Source of the DNA: Hymenopus coronatus
Taxonomy: Eukaryota > Arthropoda > Insecta > Mantodea > Hymenopodidae
Direction: 5' to 3'
Length of the DNA: 64,000 bases
Assembly (NCBI GenBank): GCA_030762935.1
Contig: CM060895.1
Coordinates: 33,751,001 to 33,815,000, forward strand
Part shown: piece after piece, positions 34,589-46,531 of the stretch
Position numbering within the stretch: position 1 is the first letter of the stretch
How the letters are laid out: every line of letters begins with the position of its first letter
Notes under the pieces: generated by a model
Seen by the model: only the letters and a program-made list of their open reading frames with translations
Databases searched by the model: none
Told to the model about the DNA's origin: nothing
Made by a program: the position numbers and the translations under genes

Positions 34589-34985
34589 TACTTTCTCTAC
34601 ACGTACTATGTACATAGTGTGTAGAGAATGCATTGTATTCCACCCAAAATTCGATTGCGAAATTTCACCGGAAATACATATCCCCCGAATCAAAAAAAAA
34701 AAAAAATTGGAAAAAGATCCATACCTGTGTGGGTGGGTGTGTGTGTCTGTGCACAACATCGCTCAAAAACGAAAAGACGGTTAAATACCAAACTTGGTAT
34801 TTAAATTTGGTATCTTCTAAGAATGCGACACGAAGATTTAAAAAAATATCCTCTCACCCCAAACTACCCTTTATATGGAAAAAATTTTGAAAATTTTGAT
34901 TTGCTCAAAAATTGCTCTAAGGATTTTGATTAAAATCTCTTATATGTAAGGTATTTACATGCCAAACAAAATGGATTTAAATTGT
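34589..34985 (+). mobile_element. Family H 5' half, forward arm of an inverted pair
   Basis: TACTTTCTCTACACGTACTA, then TGTACATAGTGTGTAGAG, runs to GGTATTTACATGCCAAACAA. The break at about 34985 is at the same internal point where the reverse copy 34986-35390 begins. Confidence 0.8.
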
Positions 34986-35210
34986 ATTTGTTATGTAAAT
35001 ATTTTTGTTATAAGGTATTTTATTTAAATTCGTCAGCGCCATTTTTTAGAAAATCAAACATTTCGATATTTTTTCCATGAAAATGTGGTTCGGTAGGGGG
35101 ATTTTCCAAAAAAATCTGCGTGTCGTATTCTTGGAAGATAGTTAACTTAAATACAAATTTTTGTATTTTACCGCTTTTCGTTTTTGGGTTATCGTGTGCA
35201 CAGACATATA

Positions 35211-35256
<46 letters not shown>

Positions 35257-35390
35257 GCTTTTTCTAAGAATGCTTTTCTTGGGGACCCTAAGATGTGTAT
35301 TTCCGATGAAATCTAGTATTGAATTTTTGGATGGAGTACAATTCCTTCTTTATCTACTACGATGTCTATGTATAAAAAATTAAAAATTTG
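34986..35390 (-). mobile_element. Family H 5' half, reverse arm of an inverted pair
   Basis: TGTATTTGTTATGTAAATAT through the body, a pure (CA)n tract at 35214-35253, and TTGAATTTTTGGATGGAGTA; the terminal palindrome is degraded. With 34589-34985 it makes an approximately 800-bp head-to-head structure with diverged arms. Confidence 0.75.
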
Positions 35391-35394
35391 CGAG

Positions 35395-35492
35395 AGTTTT
35401 TTTGATATCTTTCCGTTTGAGAAAAGTTTTAAGTAGATTAAAACTGAAACATATAACACGGAATATGTCAGTAACCATTCCAAGAAAATTCA

Positions 35493-35524
<32 letters not shown>

Positions 35525-35741
35525 CTTTTTTGTCATAAAAATAAATTAAACTTTTTAAACAAAATCATTAGAACCATTTTTAAGAAAAACAAAATTTTCG
35601 AAAAATGTTCCATGTAAAGGATAGTTGGGGGTGAGGGATTTCCTTAAAACCCTTCTTGTCCCATCCTTGGAAAGTTCTGAACTTAAACACCAAAGTTGGT
35701 ATTTAACCGACATTTCGTTTTTAACAGACATTTTTCGAAAA
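35395..35741 (-). mobile_element. Outer family H copy, left segment
   Basis: Internal start at TGATATCTTTCCGTTTGAGA; an (AT)n run at 35494-35525 replaces part of the body. It is cut after ACATTTTTCGAAAA and resumes at 36566. Confidence 0.7.
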
Positions 35742-36565
35742 ATCATATGTGTTCCATTCACATGAATTTTTCTACACATCGGTAAGAAATTGTTGTTAAT
35801 AAGCATATTCTTCTATCTAATTGAATTCTAATCGAGATAAACATGAGCAAAAACGCTCTTATTCCTCAATTCCTTACGAGTTAAAAAGAAATAAGGGAAT
35901 ACACTGGGCTAAACCGACAGTCAAATGTTTTAAAAGTGGTGTTATGGGATTTAATTCCGTTTGTCTGCGTGGTCAGGAGTTGACAAGCTCCCGTACTTCA
36001 AAACTGAAACCAATAACAAAGAATACCTCGAATTCGATCAACTACACCAAAAAATGTATATAACTTAAATTATATGTTTTAAGGAGATTTACATTTTCAT
36101 GTAGTAATTTTTGTCCATGTCGGTTTACCATTTATATAAACTTCATCCAGAATATAGAGCTCTTCAAAAGCTACTCCCAAAATACTCAAGATAAACGTTT
36201 TATTTGCTATGTAAATGTCTTAAGTATAAGAGAGTTTAATCAAAATCGTCAGAGCCATTTTTGAGAAAAGCAAGCTTTTCGAAAAATTTTCCATGTAATG
36301 GGTACTTTGTGTACGCATCCTTTTTGACGCATCCTTGGAAGATACCGAACTTAAATACCAATGTTGGTATGTAACAGACTTTTCGTTTTTGAGTTATATT
36401 GCCCACAGACAAATACTTACACACAGGCATTTTTATATAAATGCCTTTTTGGAATCAGGGTTTCCCAAAGAATGTATTACCGGTGAAATTTCTGTATCGA
36501 TTTCTGGATGCAATAAAATACCTTCTCAATACTCTATGTACATAGAACGTGAAGAGAAAGTAAAA
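35742..36565 (-). mobile_element. Inner family H element, full length
   Basis: ATCATATGTGTTCCATTCAC to GAACGTGAAGAGAAAGTAAA. Its flanks reunite the CTAAAAATGCTTTTTT region of the outer copy, a second A-run insertion site. The internal microsatellite is very short here. Confidence 0.8.
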
Positions 36566-36695
36566 TATATTTTTTTACTCAGGGGACTCTAAAACATGTA
36601 TTTCCGTTGAAATCTCACTATCAAAATTTTGGCTGGAGTACAAAACCTTATATATCTACTGTGTACATTATAAACATATACTAGAGAAAGTAAAA
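36566..36695 (-). mobile_element. Outer family H copy, right segment
   Basis: TTTTTTTACTCAGGGGACTC to ATATACTAGAGAAAGTAAAA completes the copy started at 35395. Confidence 0.7.
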
Positions 36696-37211
36696 ATCTA
36701 TACAGAAATATAGAAATTTGAAATATCACTCCCAGGTTCCCTTAAGCAACCCTATCCTCATGCCAGCTTATTGAAAAATAGGCATTTAGAACAATAGATA
36801 GGAGTGCTAAGGATTTATGAATTTTATAAGTCAGAGGGAAGATTTTTTTTTGTCCTAAAGGTTTCTGAAAAGTTGAGTAGAATAAGTATAATGCAATGTA
36901 ACACTGTAAATTAAACATTAACAATCTCTTATCTAGTTGCTAATAATATCCTGGAGGAATGCTTTTGTAAGTTATTCAGCCATGACAACTATGATAAGAA
37001 AAAACACCAAAGATACAAAAATGTTGATATTCAATGTCCTCATGCAACTCTTTCAGAACTACTAATTTGATGCATGTAGTTGAAATTAGTAGGGAATTGT
37101 TAATGCTCCATGGTTTCTTGGTAGTTTTGCAAGTACAACGTTGGATTTAAATATCAGTAGTAAATACTTTACTGCATAGAGGGTGACAAAGAAAACTTTT
37201 AAAATGTTATG
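36696..37211. other. Low-copy AT-rich DNA
   Basis: No gene, repeat or RNA structure recognised. Confidence 0.4.
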
Positions 37212-37936
37212 TTTCTAAAAAATGTTATGTATTCCGTTCACATATCTTTTTCTAGCTGTTCCATATACTTCCATTTTTAATACAGAAAAGATGCAGAAAA
37301 GTTATCAAGTTATGAAGATATCACAAATATTGTCTTTATATAATGGAATTTAATTGTTATAAACAGAGTTTGATACTATTATAATTATTTACCAATTTAG
37401 ATGTGCTATGTTTTACTGTTACCAAAGTTCAAATAGTTAAGTTTATGACCACAGTTGCAATATATTTGTATTAAATGTTGTATACAGTGATCTTGATATG
37501 TAAGAATATTGTGGTTCACTGATGACCTTTGTTGTTATAAAGTGACCTTAAATAAATAAATTAAAAAAATTATTCTTATACAGGTTATTTTGTATTATAT
37601 TATACTAATAGAGACAAACATTAGCAGAATTGGCCTTCATACTTGCTTCGTTGTAAATAGAAGAGAAATAAGGGAATATATTATACTAAAGCGATATTGA
37701 AACCTTTTAAAATATGGTCGAAGTGAAACAAGGCTCGGTTCGCTTTGCGTGGTCAGCAGTAAAACAAGAGAGACACTACGAAAAGTCGCTTTCCGTTTGA
37801 GAAACGTTAGGTAGCTTAAAATTAGCCAAATTTTCTGTTAATTTTTTATGTTGATTAGCATAATATGTTAAAATGATAATCTTTTGTAACAATATTTTGC
37901 AGAACAGGCAGAGAAAGGCATATAACTCAGATTTTT
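37212..37936 (-). mobile_element. Old family H fragments around a 290-bp insert
   Basis: A reverse 3' end (ATGTTATGTATTCCGTTCAC, 37212-37275) is separated from its continuation (TTATTCTTATACAGGTTATT, 37566-37825) by a block ending AAATAAATAAATTAAAAAAA. That tail is typical of a 3'-anchored retroposed sequence. A forward 3'-end fragment (GCAGAACAGGCAGAGAAAGG) follows at 37830-37936. Confidence 0.55.
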
Positions 37937-38115
37937 AAGCTTATTGAGTATTGTTTTGTTTCTCGCGATGCCAGGCAAATAGCTTGAAATTCCAATTTAG
38001 TGAACCTTTTTTAAACATTTGAGCTCTACTGTATCTACTTACCTTGTACCCACAAAGAAATATGTAGTGAAACTATTTCTGAAACTACATCTCGATTAGT
38101 ATAAAGTATATAGAA

Positions 38116-38450
38116 AAAATCTGATGTGTTGCATTCACATGGCTTTCTCTACGTTGTTGTAACAAATTATTGTTAATAAGCTTATTTGTTTATCTAATTT
38201 ATGATAATCGAGATAAACGTTAGCAGAAATTGTCTTTATTACTTGCTTTCTTGTAGGTGGAACATAAATAAGGGAATACACTAAGCTAGAACGACAGTAA
38301 ATTCCTTTAAAAGCTGGTTGTCATATGGATAGAATCTGTTTCTATGCAGGGCCAGGAGTTTACAACTTTCGGTGCGAGAAAAGTTTTAAGTATCTTAAAT
38401 CTGAAATAAATAACAATGAACATCTCAGAAATGGTCAGTTTCATGAGAAA
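38116..38450 (-). mobile_element. Outer family H copy, left segment
   Basis: Starts AATCTGATGTGTTGCATTCA and is cut after TTTCATGAGAAAA, the S1 A-run. It resumes at 39305. Confidence 0.85.
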
Positions 38451-39304
38451 AATCTGATGTGTACCATTCACATGACTTTCTCCATTTACTTCTATTTACT
38501 TTATGCTACAAATTAGCAGAAATAGTCTTATTACTCGCATCCTTGTAATTAGAAGCGAAATAAGGGACTACCATAGGTTAAAGTGATAGTCAAAAGCTGG
38601 TTGCTATGTCAATGAAGTTCCTTTGTTTGTATGGATAGGAGTTGACAAGTTCCAGTATGAGAAAAGTATACGTTTTTCATAGCAGAAACCAAAAATAAGG
38701 AATGTCACAAAAACGACGAACTCCAAGAAAAAATGTATATAACATAAATTGTGTGTTTTAATGTGCTCTACATTTTTTGTGTAGTAAGTTTTTGTCCATC
38801 TCTTACGGTTTAGCAGTTATTCAAAATTTAGTAAACTTCATCCAGAATAAACTACTCTTCAGAGGCTATTCCCAGAAAATTCAAGATATACATTTCATTT
38901 GTCAGATAAATATGTTTAATATCCGAAATTTTAATCAAAATCGTTAGAGCCATTTTTGAGAAAATCAAAATTTTCGAAAAAAGTTCCATGTAAAGGGTAC
39001 TTGCGGGTGGGGGGATTCTTCTCAAAATCTTCGTGTCGCATCCCTGTAAGATACTAAACTTAAATACCAAGTTTGGTATTTTACCGACTTTTCGTTTTTG
39101 AGTTATCGTGTTCACAGACACATGGACACACGGACACGGACACACACACACACACACACACACACGGACCTTTTTGTGAAAATGCTTTTTTTTTTGGATA
39201 TTGGGGACCCTAATATTTCCGGTGAAATCTCGGTATCAAATTTTTGGTGGAGTGCAATACTTTCTCTATACACTATGTACATAGTGCGTATGGAGAAAGT
39301 AAAA
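38451..39304 (-). mobile_element. Inner family H element, full length
   Basis: ATCTGATGTGTACCATTCAC to GCGTATGGAGAAAGTAAAA, with palindrome CACTATGTACATAGTG intact and a CA tract at 39138-39164. It sits in the A-run of the outer copy. Confidence 0.9.
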
Positions 39305-39833
39305 AAACGCATAGTACATAAATTGTGCGTTTTAACATGATCTTCCTATTTGTTATGTAGTAAGTTTTTGACTATCTCTTACGGTTTACTAGTTACGCAA
39401 CATTTAGAAAAGTCCATTCAGAATAAAGACGTCTTTGGAGGCTATTCTCACAAAATTGAAGATATACATTTTTACTTATCATATAAATCTTTAATATACG
39501 GCATTTTAGACAAAATCTTTAGAGCCAATTTTGAGAAAATTTAAAATATTCAAAATTTTCTCAATTTAAAGGGTACTTTGGGGTTGATAATTTTTCTTAA
39601 AATTTTCTTGTCGCATCCATGGAAGATACCAAACTTAAGTACCAAGAATGGTATTTTACAGACTTTATGTTTTTGAGCTATTTGTTCACAGACCCACGGA
39701 TCTTTCTCTAAAAATGTTTTTTTTTTTTTTTTTTGGGGGTACAGGAGGCTCTAAAACGTGTATTTCCGGTGAAATCTTGATATGGACTTTTGGGTGCAAT
39801 GCAGTACCTTCTCTATACATAATAGTGTAAAAA
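39305..39833 (-). mobile_element. Outer family H copy, right segment
   Basis: ATAGTACATAAATTGTGCGT resumes the copy cut at 38450. It runs to CTCTATACATAATAGTG with a poly-T tract at 39717-39734. The internal microsatellite is nearly gone. Confidence 0.85.
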
Positions 39834-40014
39834 AAGCAAAAAGAACTTGTACTATATCAATGGTAATTTAGGATAAAAGAAGCCAAACGTATTTCATGAA
39901 TAATTATTTGCAATTCTTGGAATGGAAAGAAGTCACACTTCACTATAACTTCTAAAAATCTATCGAATTTGTTAAGAATAAGGATTTTATATTAATTATA
40001 AATTGTTAAACTAA

Positions 40015-40856
40015 AAATCTGATGTGTTACACTCACATGACTTTCTCTAGCTGTTCTAAAAATTTCATACATAAGATTCTTCTTCTTTCTGCACCTTGCT
40101 AATTGTGGTACTCATTAGCACAATGTTCTTATTATTTAGTTCCGTATAAGTAGGAAGAAATTAAGGGAATACACTAGGCTAAACCAATAGTCAAATGTTT
40201 TAAAAGCTGTCGTTATGCGATTGTCATTATAAATCGCTTCTTTTCTTGGCCAGGAGTAGAACAAAAGAAAAACGGACACTCCCGTCTGAGAAAAATATAA
40301 GTACTTCACAACTGAAACTAATAACAATGAATACCGCGAAAACGGTAAGCTCCACGAGCAAAATATATATGACATAATTTATGTATTTTAAAAAGAATGT
40401 TTTGTATAGTAAGTTTTGTCTATATCTTACGGTTTACTAGTTATGCCAAACTAAGCAAAATTCATCCAGAATAAATTGGTCTTCAGAAGCTATTCCCAGA
40501 AAATGCAAGATATACGTTATATTTGTTAGGTAAATATCTTTAATATATGATATTTTAATCAAAATTGTTAGAGCCATTTTTAAGAAAATAAAAATTTTCG
40601 AAAAAAGTTCAATGTAAAGGGTAGTTTAGGGTGAGGGTATTTTACTCAAAATCTTTGTGTCGCATCCCTGGAAGATAGTAAATTTAAATACCAAGTTTGG
40701 TATTTTGGCTACTTTTCGTTTTTGAGTTATCGTGTTCAAAGACACACGGACCTTTTTCTCAAAATGCTTTTTTTTTGGATACAGGGGGTGCTAAAACATG
40801 TATTTCCGGTGAAATCTCGGTATCGAATTGTTGTACATATGTAGAGAAAGTAAAAA
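40015..40856 (-). mobile_element. Family H element with deleted palindrome
   Basis: Starts AATCTGATGTGTTACACTCA. At the other end the palindrome is collapsed (TTGTTGTACATATGTAGAGA) but the terminal AGAGAAAGTAAAA remains. It closely resembles 53878-54758 in its 3' half (shared GTTACACTCAC / GTTATACTCAC hairpin and TCTAGCTGTTC), suggesting a subfamily. Confidence 0.85.
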
Positions 40857-41871
40857 TGAAAAACATAGCATACGAAAAGCAATGATATATTTTATACGAT
40901 TCCAATTTAAAATGCGCTTACGAAGTACTTGACAGCTTTTATTATCATTGAAGTATTTCATTAATAACAGAGATAAGCTTCTAAAACCAAGACCATAAAT
41001 GTCTACACAATTCATTTTAACAGTTTCAAAGCTAATTTTGAGCGACTTTATGATGTTATAAATCTCGACTCAACCTCTAAGTGTTATTTTTACTATAAAA
41101 TGGCTATATTTTATTCCAAATCTATACGCAATAAGCTGTTACACTTGTATCTAGATTACATTCTCTAACTATAATTTATCAATACACATAGGATAGAAAA
41201 ATTTAGAAAGCATCTAATATTCACACCGAGTATTTAAATAAAATTGTATTTATCTAACCTGAGAAAACTGGTACTACTTAATAGGTAATACATATCTATT
41301 AGAGAGCTAAATGCTACAAAAAAATCTGAAAAAGCTTTCTTAAATGCGTACGTTACTATTAAGAAAAACCAGAAAAGGTGAAGCGATCAAATGAATTCCG
41401 AATATCTCTGATTCAGAACCTTTTATGGTTTTTGAGGAATATTTAAAATGTATTTATACTACTTTAAAGGGAGACTGAACTGCAGAGAATTATTTTATAA
41501 TATACTAAAGCTATGGACTTAATATTTGCACAGCTAATTAGCAATCAAAGAACTTGCGTGAAAAGTTTCACTTCATTACGAAATTAATTAATTTATTAAT
41601 GTATTGAATTTTTAATCGGTATTAAAATGTACTTTTATCTCTGATAAGAAACAACAAACATGATATTTTAATTCTATGTCATAATTGTTTCTATGGTGCC
41701 TGTCAGAAAGGTATTTTCATATAGCGGATACTGGAAAAAGCACCAAAAGTGGGGTATAATTTTGCAAATTATTTTTAAGAAATAAATCAGAACGTGTATG
41801 AAAATTTCAAGTAACATTCTCGCATCCTCCATCCCTATTTATATAGAGAAACTCTATTTTGAAAATTAAAA
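40857..41871. other. Low-copy AT-rich DNA
   Basis: About 1 kb without a gene, repeat or clear structure. Confidence 0.4.
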
Positions 41872-42708
41872 ACCTTATTGTTCCATTCACGTGATTTTCT
41901 GTGCATCTCTATAAAAATATTATTAAAACACTAACTTTTTTTTCTATGTCATGATAAGCGAGATAAACAGTAGCCAAAATGGGTCTATTACTTTCTTCCC
42001 TGAAAGCAAAATAAGGGAAATAAGCTGAAACGACATCCAAATATTTAAAACCATCTGATTGCAATGTGATTGAAATTAATTTATTTCCATAGCCCGGAGC
42101 TGACACATTCCTGTCTCAGAAAATTATAAGTAATTTAAAACTGAAACTAATAATAAGAAATATCTCGGAAATATTCAACTCTGCGAAAAAAGGTATATGG
42201 GGCGATCATATGTTTTAACGAAATCTAAATTTTTGTACAGTAAGTTTTTGTCTTTTATGTTTTACCAGTTATGAAAAAGTAATCCAGAATAAAGATGTCT
42301 ACAGAGGTCATTCCCAGAACATTCAAGATATACATTTTATTAGTCATGTAAATTATATTAATAGACGGTATTCTAATCAAAATCGATAGAGTCATTTTAA
42401 GGAAATCAAAGTTTTCGAAATTTGGTGACGTAAAGGGTAGATTGGAATAGATAGGACTTTCTTAGAAATCTTCGTTTCTCATCATTAGAAGATACTAAAC
42501 TTAAACACCAAGTTTGGTATTTTAACGAATTTTCGTTTTTGAGTTATCTGTTCACAGAAACACGGGCACACGCACACACAGTATCTAAATCTACAAATGA
42601 TTTTGTACAGAGGATCCTAAAACGTGTATTTTCGGAGAAATCTCGATATCGAATTTTTGGGCTGTGTGTTCTACCTATGTATTATGTACTAAGTGGAGAA
42701 AGTAAAAA
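41872..42708 (-). mobile_element. Family H element, diverged
   Basis: ATTGTTCCATTCACGTGATT to GTACTAAGTGGAGAAAGTAA. The 3' hairpin is damaged and the microsatellite short (ACACGGGCACACGCACACAC). Confidence 0.8.
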
Positions 42709-44639
42709 CTGTAAGAAAATTGAGAGTAATAAAAGTGGTTACAAAATTGATCTCGAAGTTATTTAAGAAATTCTGTCAATTATATTTCACATATTTTTAT
42801 TTTCGCATCTACCAAATCAAAACCGAAACTGCTAAAATTGCACTTGGTCCTTCATAAAATGTTTGTCATATTATTGTATTAAAATCCATAGTGTTTAGAA
42901 ACCTAAAAATATATTTCAAACAAGTTTAAATTTCCTTCCCTTTACCAGAAGGCAAGGAGAACATTTATAAGCTTCACTCTGTAATGCGTCTAAATGGTAT
43001 GTAAGGTTTAAATTTTAAAAGAATTTTCCTCAAAATTGCATTTTTCTAAACGTATATCACTTTTACTCAAAAACTATAAAAGCGCAACATTTTCAAAACC
43101 TATAACTCAAATCGGTAAGTTCATTAAATTTACTTTTTGTTTTCAACCCTAATGAATTTAAAATATTCAACATTTTCCTATAAGATATGGTTTAAATTAT
43201 AACTAATTTTCTTCATATGAGAAAAACAAAATTTCTAAAACATGAAATACTCTTTGAAACGCTATGTTTCAAGTTTATCGACATTAACTAAATAAAATGA
43301 TAAGTATTAGTGAAATCTTTTTTTTTTCTATTACCAATAACAATTGAGAAAATTAATAATATTTGCTATACTTTTCTCATGGCTTATCATGCATAGCTAC
43401 ACATGTGCACATATATGATTTTTAGTATAGTCTATCAACTACTCTCAGGAATATGTTTATTTCATGGTTAATTCCATTTCCAGACTAAGTTTTAAAATCC
43501 CCAGCGTCCATGATAAACTTGCAAGTTATAAACTTAAGGTGAGAGAGACATCTATATCTGAAATGAAAATTTACATTTTTAATGTTTTTATAAGCATTTA
43601 AAATTTGAATTTTAAATTAATTCAAATTTTACTCTTTAAAGCTATTTTAGGTCAACATTTCTCCTTTGAATTTATTGCTCTTTTTTAAAACTGTATCAAA
43701 ATATTACTTTTTCAACATTTTTAGAACTAAATATAACTCATACCAGTTTGCATAGAAATGGTCTGAAATTTAGCATTCGAATTGAAATAATTGCGGTAAA
43801 TAATATTAGGGAAGCATCTTTAAAGAATAAAAAACCTCAGAGACTAATAATTAAAAAGCTATTTATAAAATATGTTAATTTAATAAGAGTTATAACAGGC
43901 AGCCAAAGAACATAAAAGGCTTTATATTCACTTAATTTTAGTGAACCAACGTTTTAATTGTAATCATTTCTATAGTTAAAAAGTATGTACTACAGTTATT
44001 GTTAAGTCTCATTTGATGTTTCTTTTTACCACAGTTTACACATAAACAGTTCAGCTTTGCACTAAAACACTATTATTTTAAAGTGATTTTGAATTATTTA
44101 TAGACTAGGTTCGTGAACATCCGTACCCTTTAATAGCACATCGATATCAATAATGGCTCTGCATACATAAGCGCGTGACCTATTTCTCTTTATATTTTGA
44201 AGTTAAGAAACATTCACTGTAGAAACACCGAGCGAGAGAGTTTATATTGTTGAATTCCCTTTCAAACCCCCTAGGGAAAAAAAAAAACACGCTTACCTTA
44301 TGTAGTTAGCAGAAGGGAAGGTTAGGGCCTAAATGCAGATGATGTTGCGTACTTAGGTTGCGTAGGAAACTCTTCAGTTCTTGTATAGTGCTTATTGGTT
44401 AGGAATTCAAACACTATTGCACTCAATTCACTTCACGAAGTGTCAAAACAGGGTCGAAATATCAAACCTCTGGACACATTTTCAACAAGAACAATAATAT
44501 CTCTACGAAACACTGACATCCACACAACAACATTAAACTAAGTTCTTGAATTCCGAATATAAGTGTCAATAGTATGATTTGTTTATGTATTTAATGATAA
44601 TTATAGTAAATATGATATATAAAATTGATTTTGTTTATG
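42709..44639. other. Longest low-copy AT-rich stretch
   Basis: Nearly 2 kb free of family H and SINE sequence, strongly AT-rich, with many stops in all frames. It could be intronic or intergenic. No splice-supported exon was found. Confidence 0.45.
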
Positions 44640-44895
44640 ACAGAGATTGACTAAGTTGGTAGAGGTTTGTGGTACATGTCTGTAAACACGTGAGGCAATC
44701 ACTAGCGAGGATACGCGCGATACCGGGGCGTGACCGAGCGGCGGGAACGCGAGCGTCGACTGGGTACGCGCCGTACGAGCGCCAAGACAAGACTGCGGGA
44801 TACTGCTGCTCGGCGCTGCTAGCATGACCAACTTCGGCCAGCTCCACTCACTGCACCAGCCAACCAGGGACAGGGCCGCTACCTATTCAAATCAT
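44640..44895. other. CpG-dense GC-rich island of unknown function
   Basis: A sharp rise in G+C and CpG (for example GCGCGATACCGGGGCGTGAC and TACGCGCCGTACGAGCGCCA) stands out from AT-rich flanks. Open frames exist on both strands (minus 44601-44831 and 44635-44847; plus, about 65 codons ending at the TGA near 44827), but none has a recognisable domain, and GC-rich DNA keeps frames open by chance. Candidates: a first exon with promoter, a GC-rich transposon piece, or a transferred fragment. Confidence 0.4.
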
Positions 44896-45118
44896 TGTTA
44901 GGCATCACTGTCGCTTTTCGAAACCTATACCAGTATTTTGACACTGGGAACTAAATAAGGTTATCCCTGAACTTGTATACATCTGATATGTCAAATAGAT
45001 TTTTGAAGTTCATTATACATGCCATCCTACTGCCGTTATCATGTGTTATAAATTTATGTCTATTATATAGCACTTTTTTATGATTTTTTAAACTGGGTAA
45101 GGTATATCCAATGTATAA

Positions 45119-45545
45119 AAAATCTGATGTGTCCAATCACATGAGTTTCTCTACATTTCTGCAACAAATTATTGTTAAAAAGTTTATGCTTCCTTTTACT
45201 TCATGCTAATCGAGAAAAATTAGCAGAAATAGTGTTATAACCTGCTTCCATGTTAGCAGAAGTGAAATAAGGGAGTACCATAGGTTAAAGTGATAATCAA
45301 AAGGTGGTTGCTATGAGACTGAAGTTCGTTTGTTTGTATGGACAGGAGTTGACGAATTCCTGTTTAAGAAAAGTTTAAGTTCTTAAAGCTGAAACCAATA
45401 ACAAGGAATTTCTAAAAAACGATCAACCACGCAAAAAAGTGTATATAACATAAATTGTGTGTTTAACGAGCTCTACATTTTTTGTGTGGTTTTTGTCTAT
45501 TTCTTACGGTTTATAATTATGCAAAATTCATCTAAGGACATGTTT
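45119..45545 (-). mobile_element. Family H copy, 3' half
   Basis: AATCTGATGTGTCCAATCAC through to GCAAAATTCATCTAAGG, broken where the SINE-like unit begins. Confidence 0.8.
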
Positions 45546-45549
45546 ATAC

Positions 45550-45672
45550 AAGGTATTTGTCATCTTAAATATAATATGTGGAGGATAGGGAATGCTTCTC
45601 CGCATCAGTCGGGAATCGAACCCGGAATCTTGAAACCAAAATGCTGACTACTCGACAAAGGTAGTCATTAAG
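45550..45672 (-). mobile_element. Possible SINE, minus strand
   Basis: GTCGGGAATCGAACCCGGAA is a reverse-complement B box (GGGTTCGATTCCC). About 35 bases to the right, GACTACTCGACAAAGGTAGT supplies an A-box-like region. It lies between two family H pieces and probably inserted into them. Confidence 0.55.
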
Positions 45673-45689
45673 CAATTTAAATCACTAAC

Positions 45690-46015
45690 AATTAGCTGAT
45701 GCTACAAAAATCTATTTAAATAAATTGTGTGTTTTGAAGAGAGTTATACTTTTTATATAATACGTTTTCGTTTATCGCTTAAAGTTTACCGGTTATTCAA
45801 TATTATACAGCTTTTCTTCTGAAAGAAACGGCCTTTTAAACTATACCAGAAGTTCTGATATCCCTACAGTTTTGTTTTTCATATAAATATCTTTAAAGTG
45901 TGCTTTTTATCAAATCGTTAAAACCATTTTTTTCCAGAAAATAAAAAGATTCGAAAAATTCTCAATATAAATGGTAATTGGTTTGATACTTTTGAAACTT
46001 TTCGTGTCGCACATT
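45690..46015 (-). mobile_element. Family H fragment, strongly diverged
   Basis: AAATAAATTGTGTGTTTTGA, the ATCGCTTAAAGTTTACCGGT block and AATCGTTAAAACCATTTTTT keep family order, ending near CTTTTCGTGTCGCACATTAC. It may continue the copy at 45119-45545. Confidence 0.6.
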
Positions 46016-46233
46016 ACGATTATATATTGCAAAGATTTGACAGTAAATGTTAAATTCTCTATAAAAATGTTATTAATAACCAGGCGACACTAATTAAACA
46101 AAATAATGAACTAGTGATCAATGGAACAAAACAAAAGAATGACCAGGCAGTAAATTGCACATGATAAATTAACGTATGTATGCATGAAATACTCACTATA
46201 GTTTCTTATTAGTAATAACAAGTAAGTAACAGC

Positions 46234-46531
46234 TTCTGTAGGTAGTGCTCCGTGTTAAGGGTAGTTGGGGTGGGGAATTTTCTTGAAAATCCTTGTGTCG
46301 TATACTTTAAAGATACTGAACTTGAATACAAGTTTGTATTTAGCCGACTTTTCGATTCTGAGCTTTGCTGTCCACAGTCACACACACACACAGATAGACA
46401 TAAACGGAACTTTTTGGACTCAGGGGACCTCAAAACATATCTTTCCTGTTAAATCTCAGTATAACATTTTTGAGTGAAGAGCAGTTCTTTATCCACTTTG
46501 TACATTGTACACACGAGCTAGTTAAAGTAAA
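46234..46531 (-). mobile_element. Family H 5'-end fragment
   Basis: GGTAGTTGGGGTGGGGAATT through a CA tract at 46378-46392 to ACACGAGCTAGTTAAAGTAA. The younger copy starts in its terminal A-run. Confidence 0.75.

Noticed and set aside
38852..39163. Recurring frames of about 70-118 codons in family H copies (also at 7453, 13259, 30410, 50620, 54422), as if a small conserved protein
   Set aside because: The frame is open in some copies only, is broken by stops and shifts in others of equal age, starts at different points and shows no bias towards silent changes by eye. Homology of the DNA explains the resemblance.
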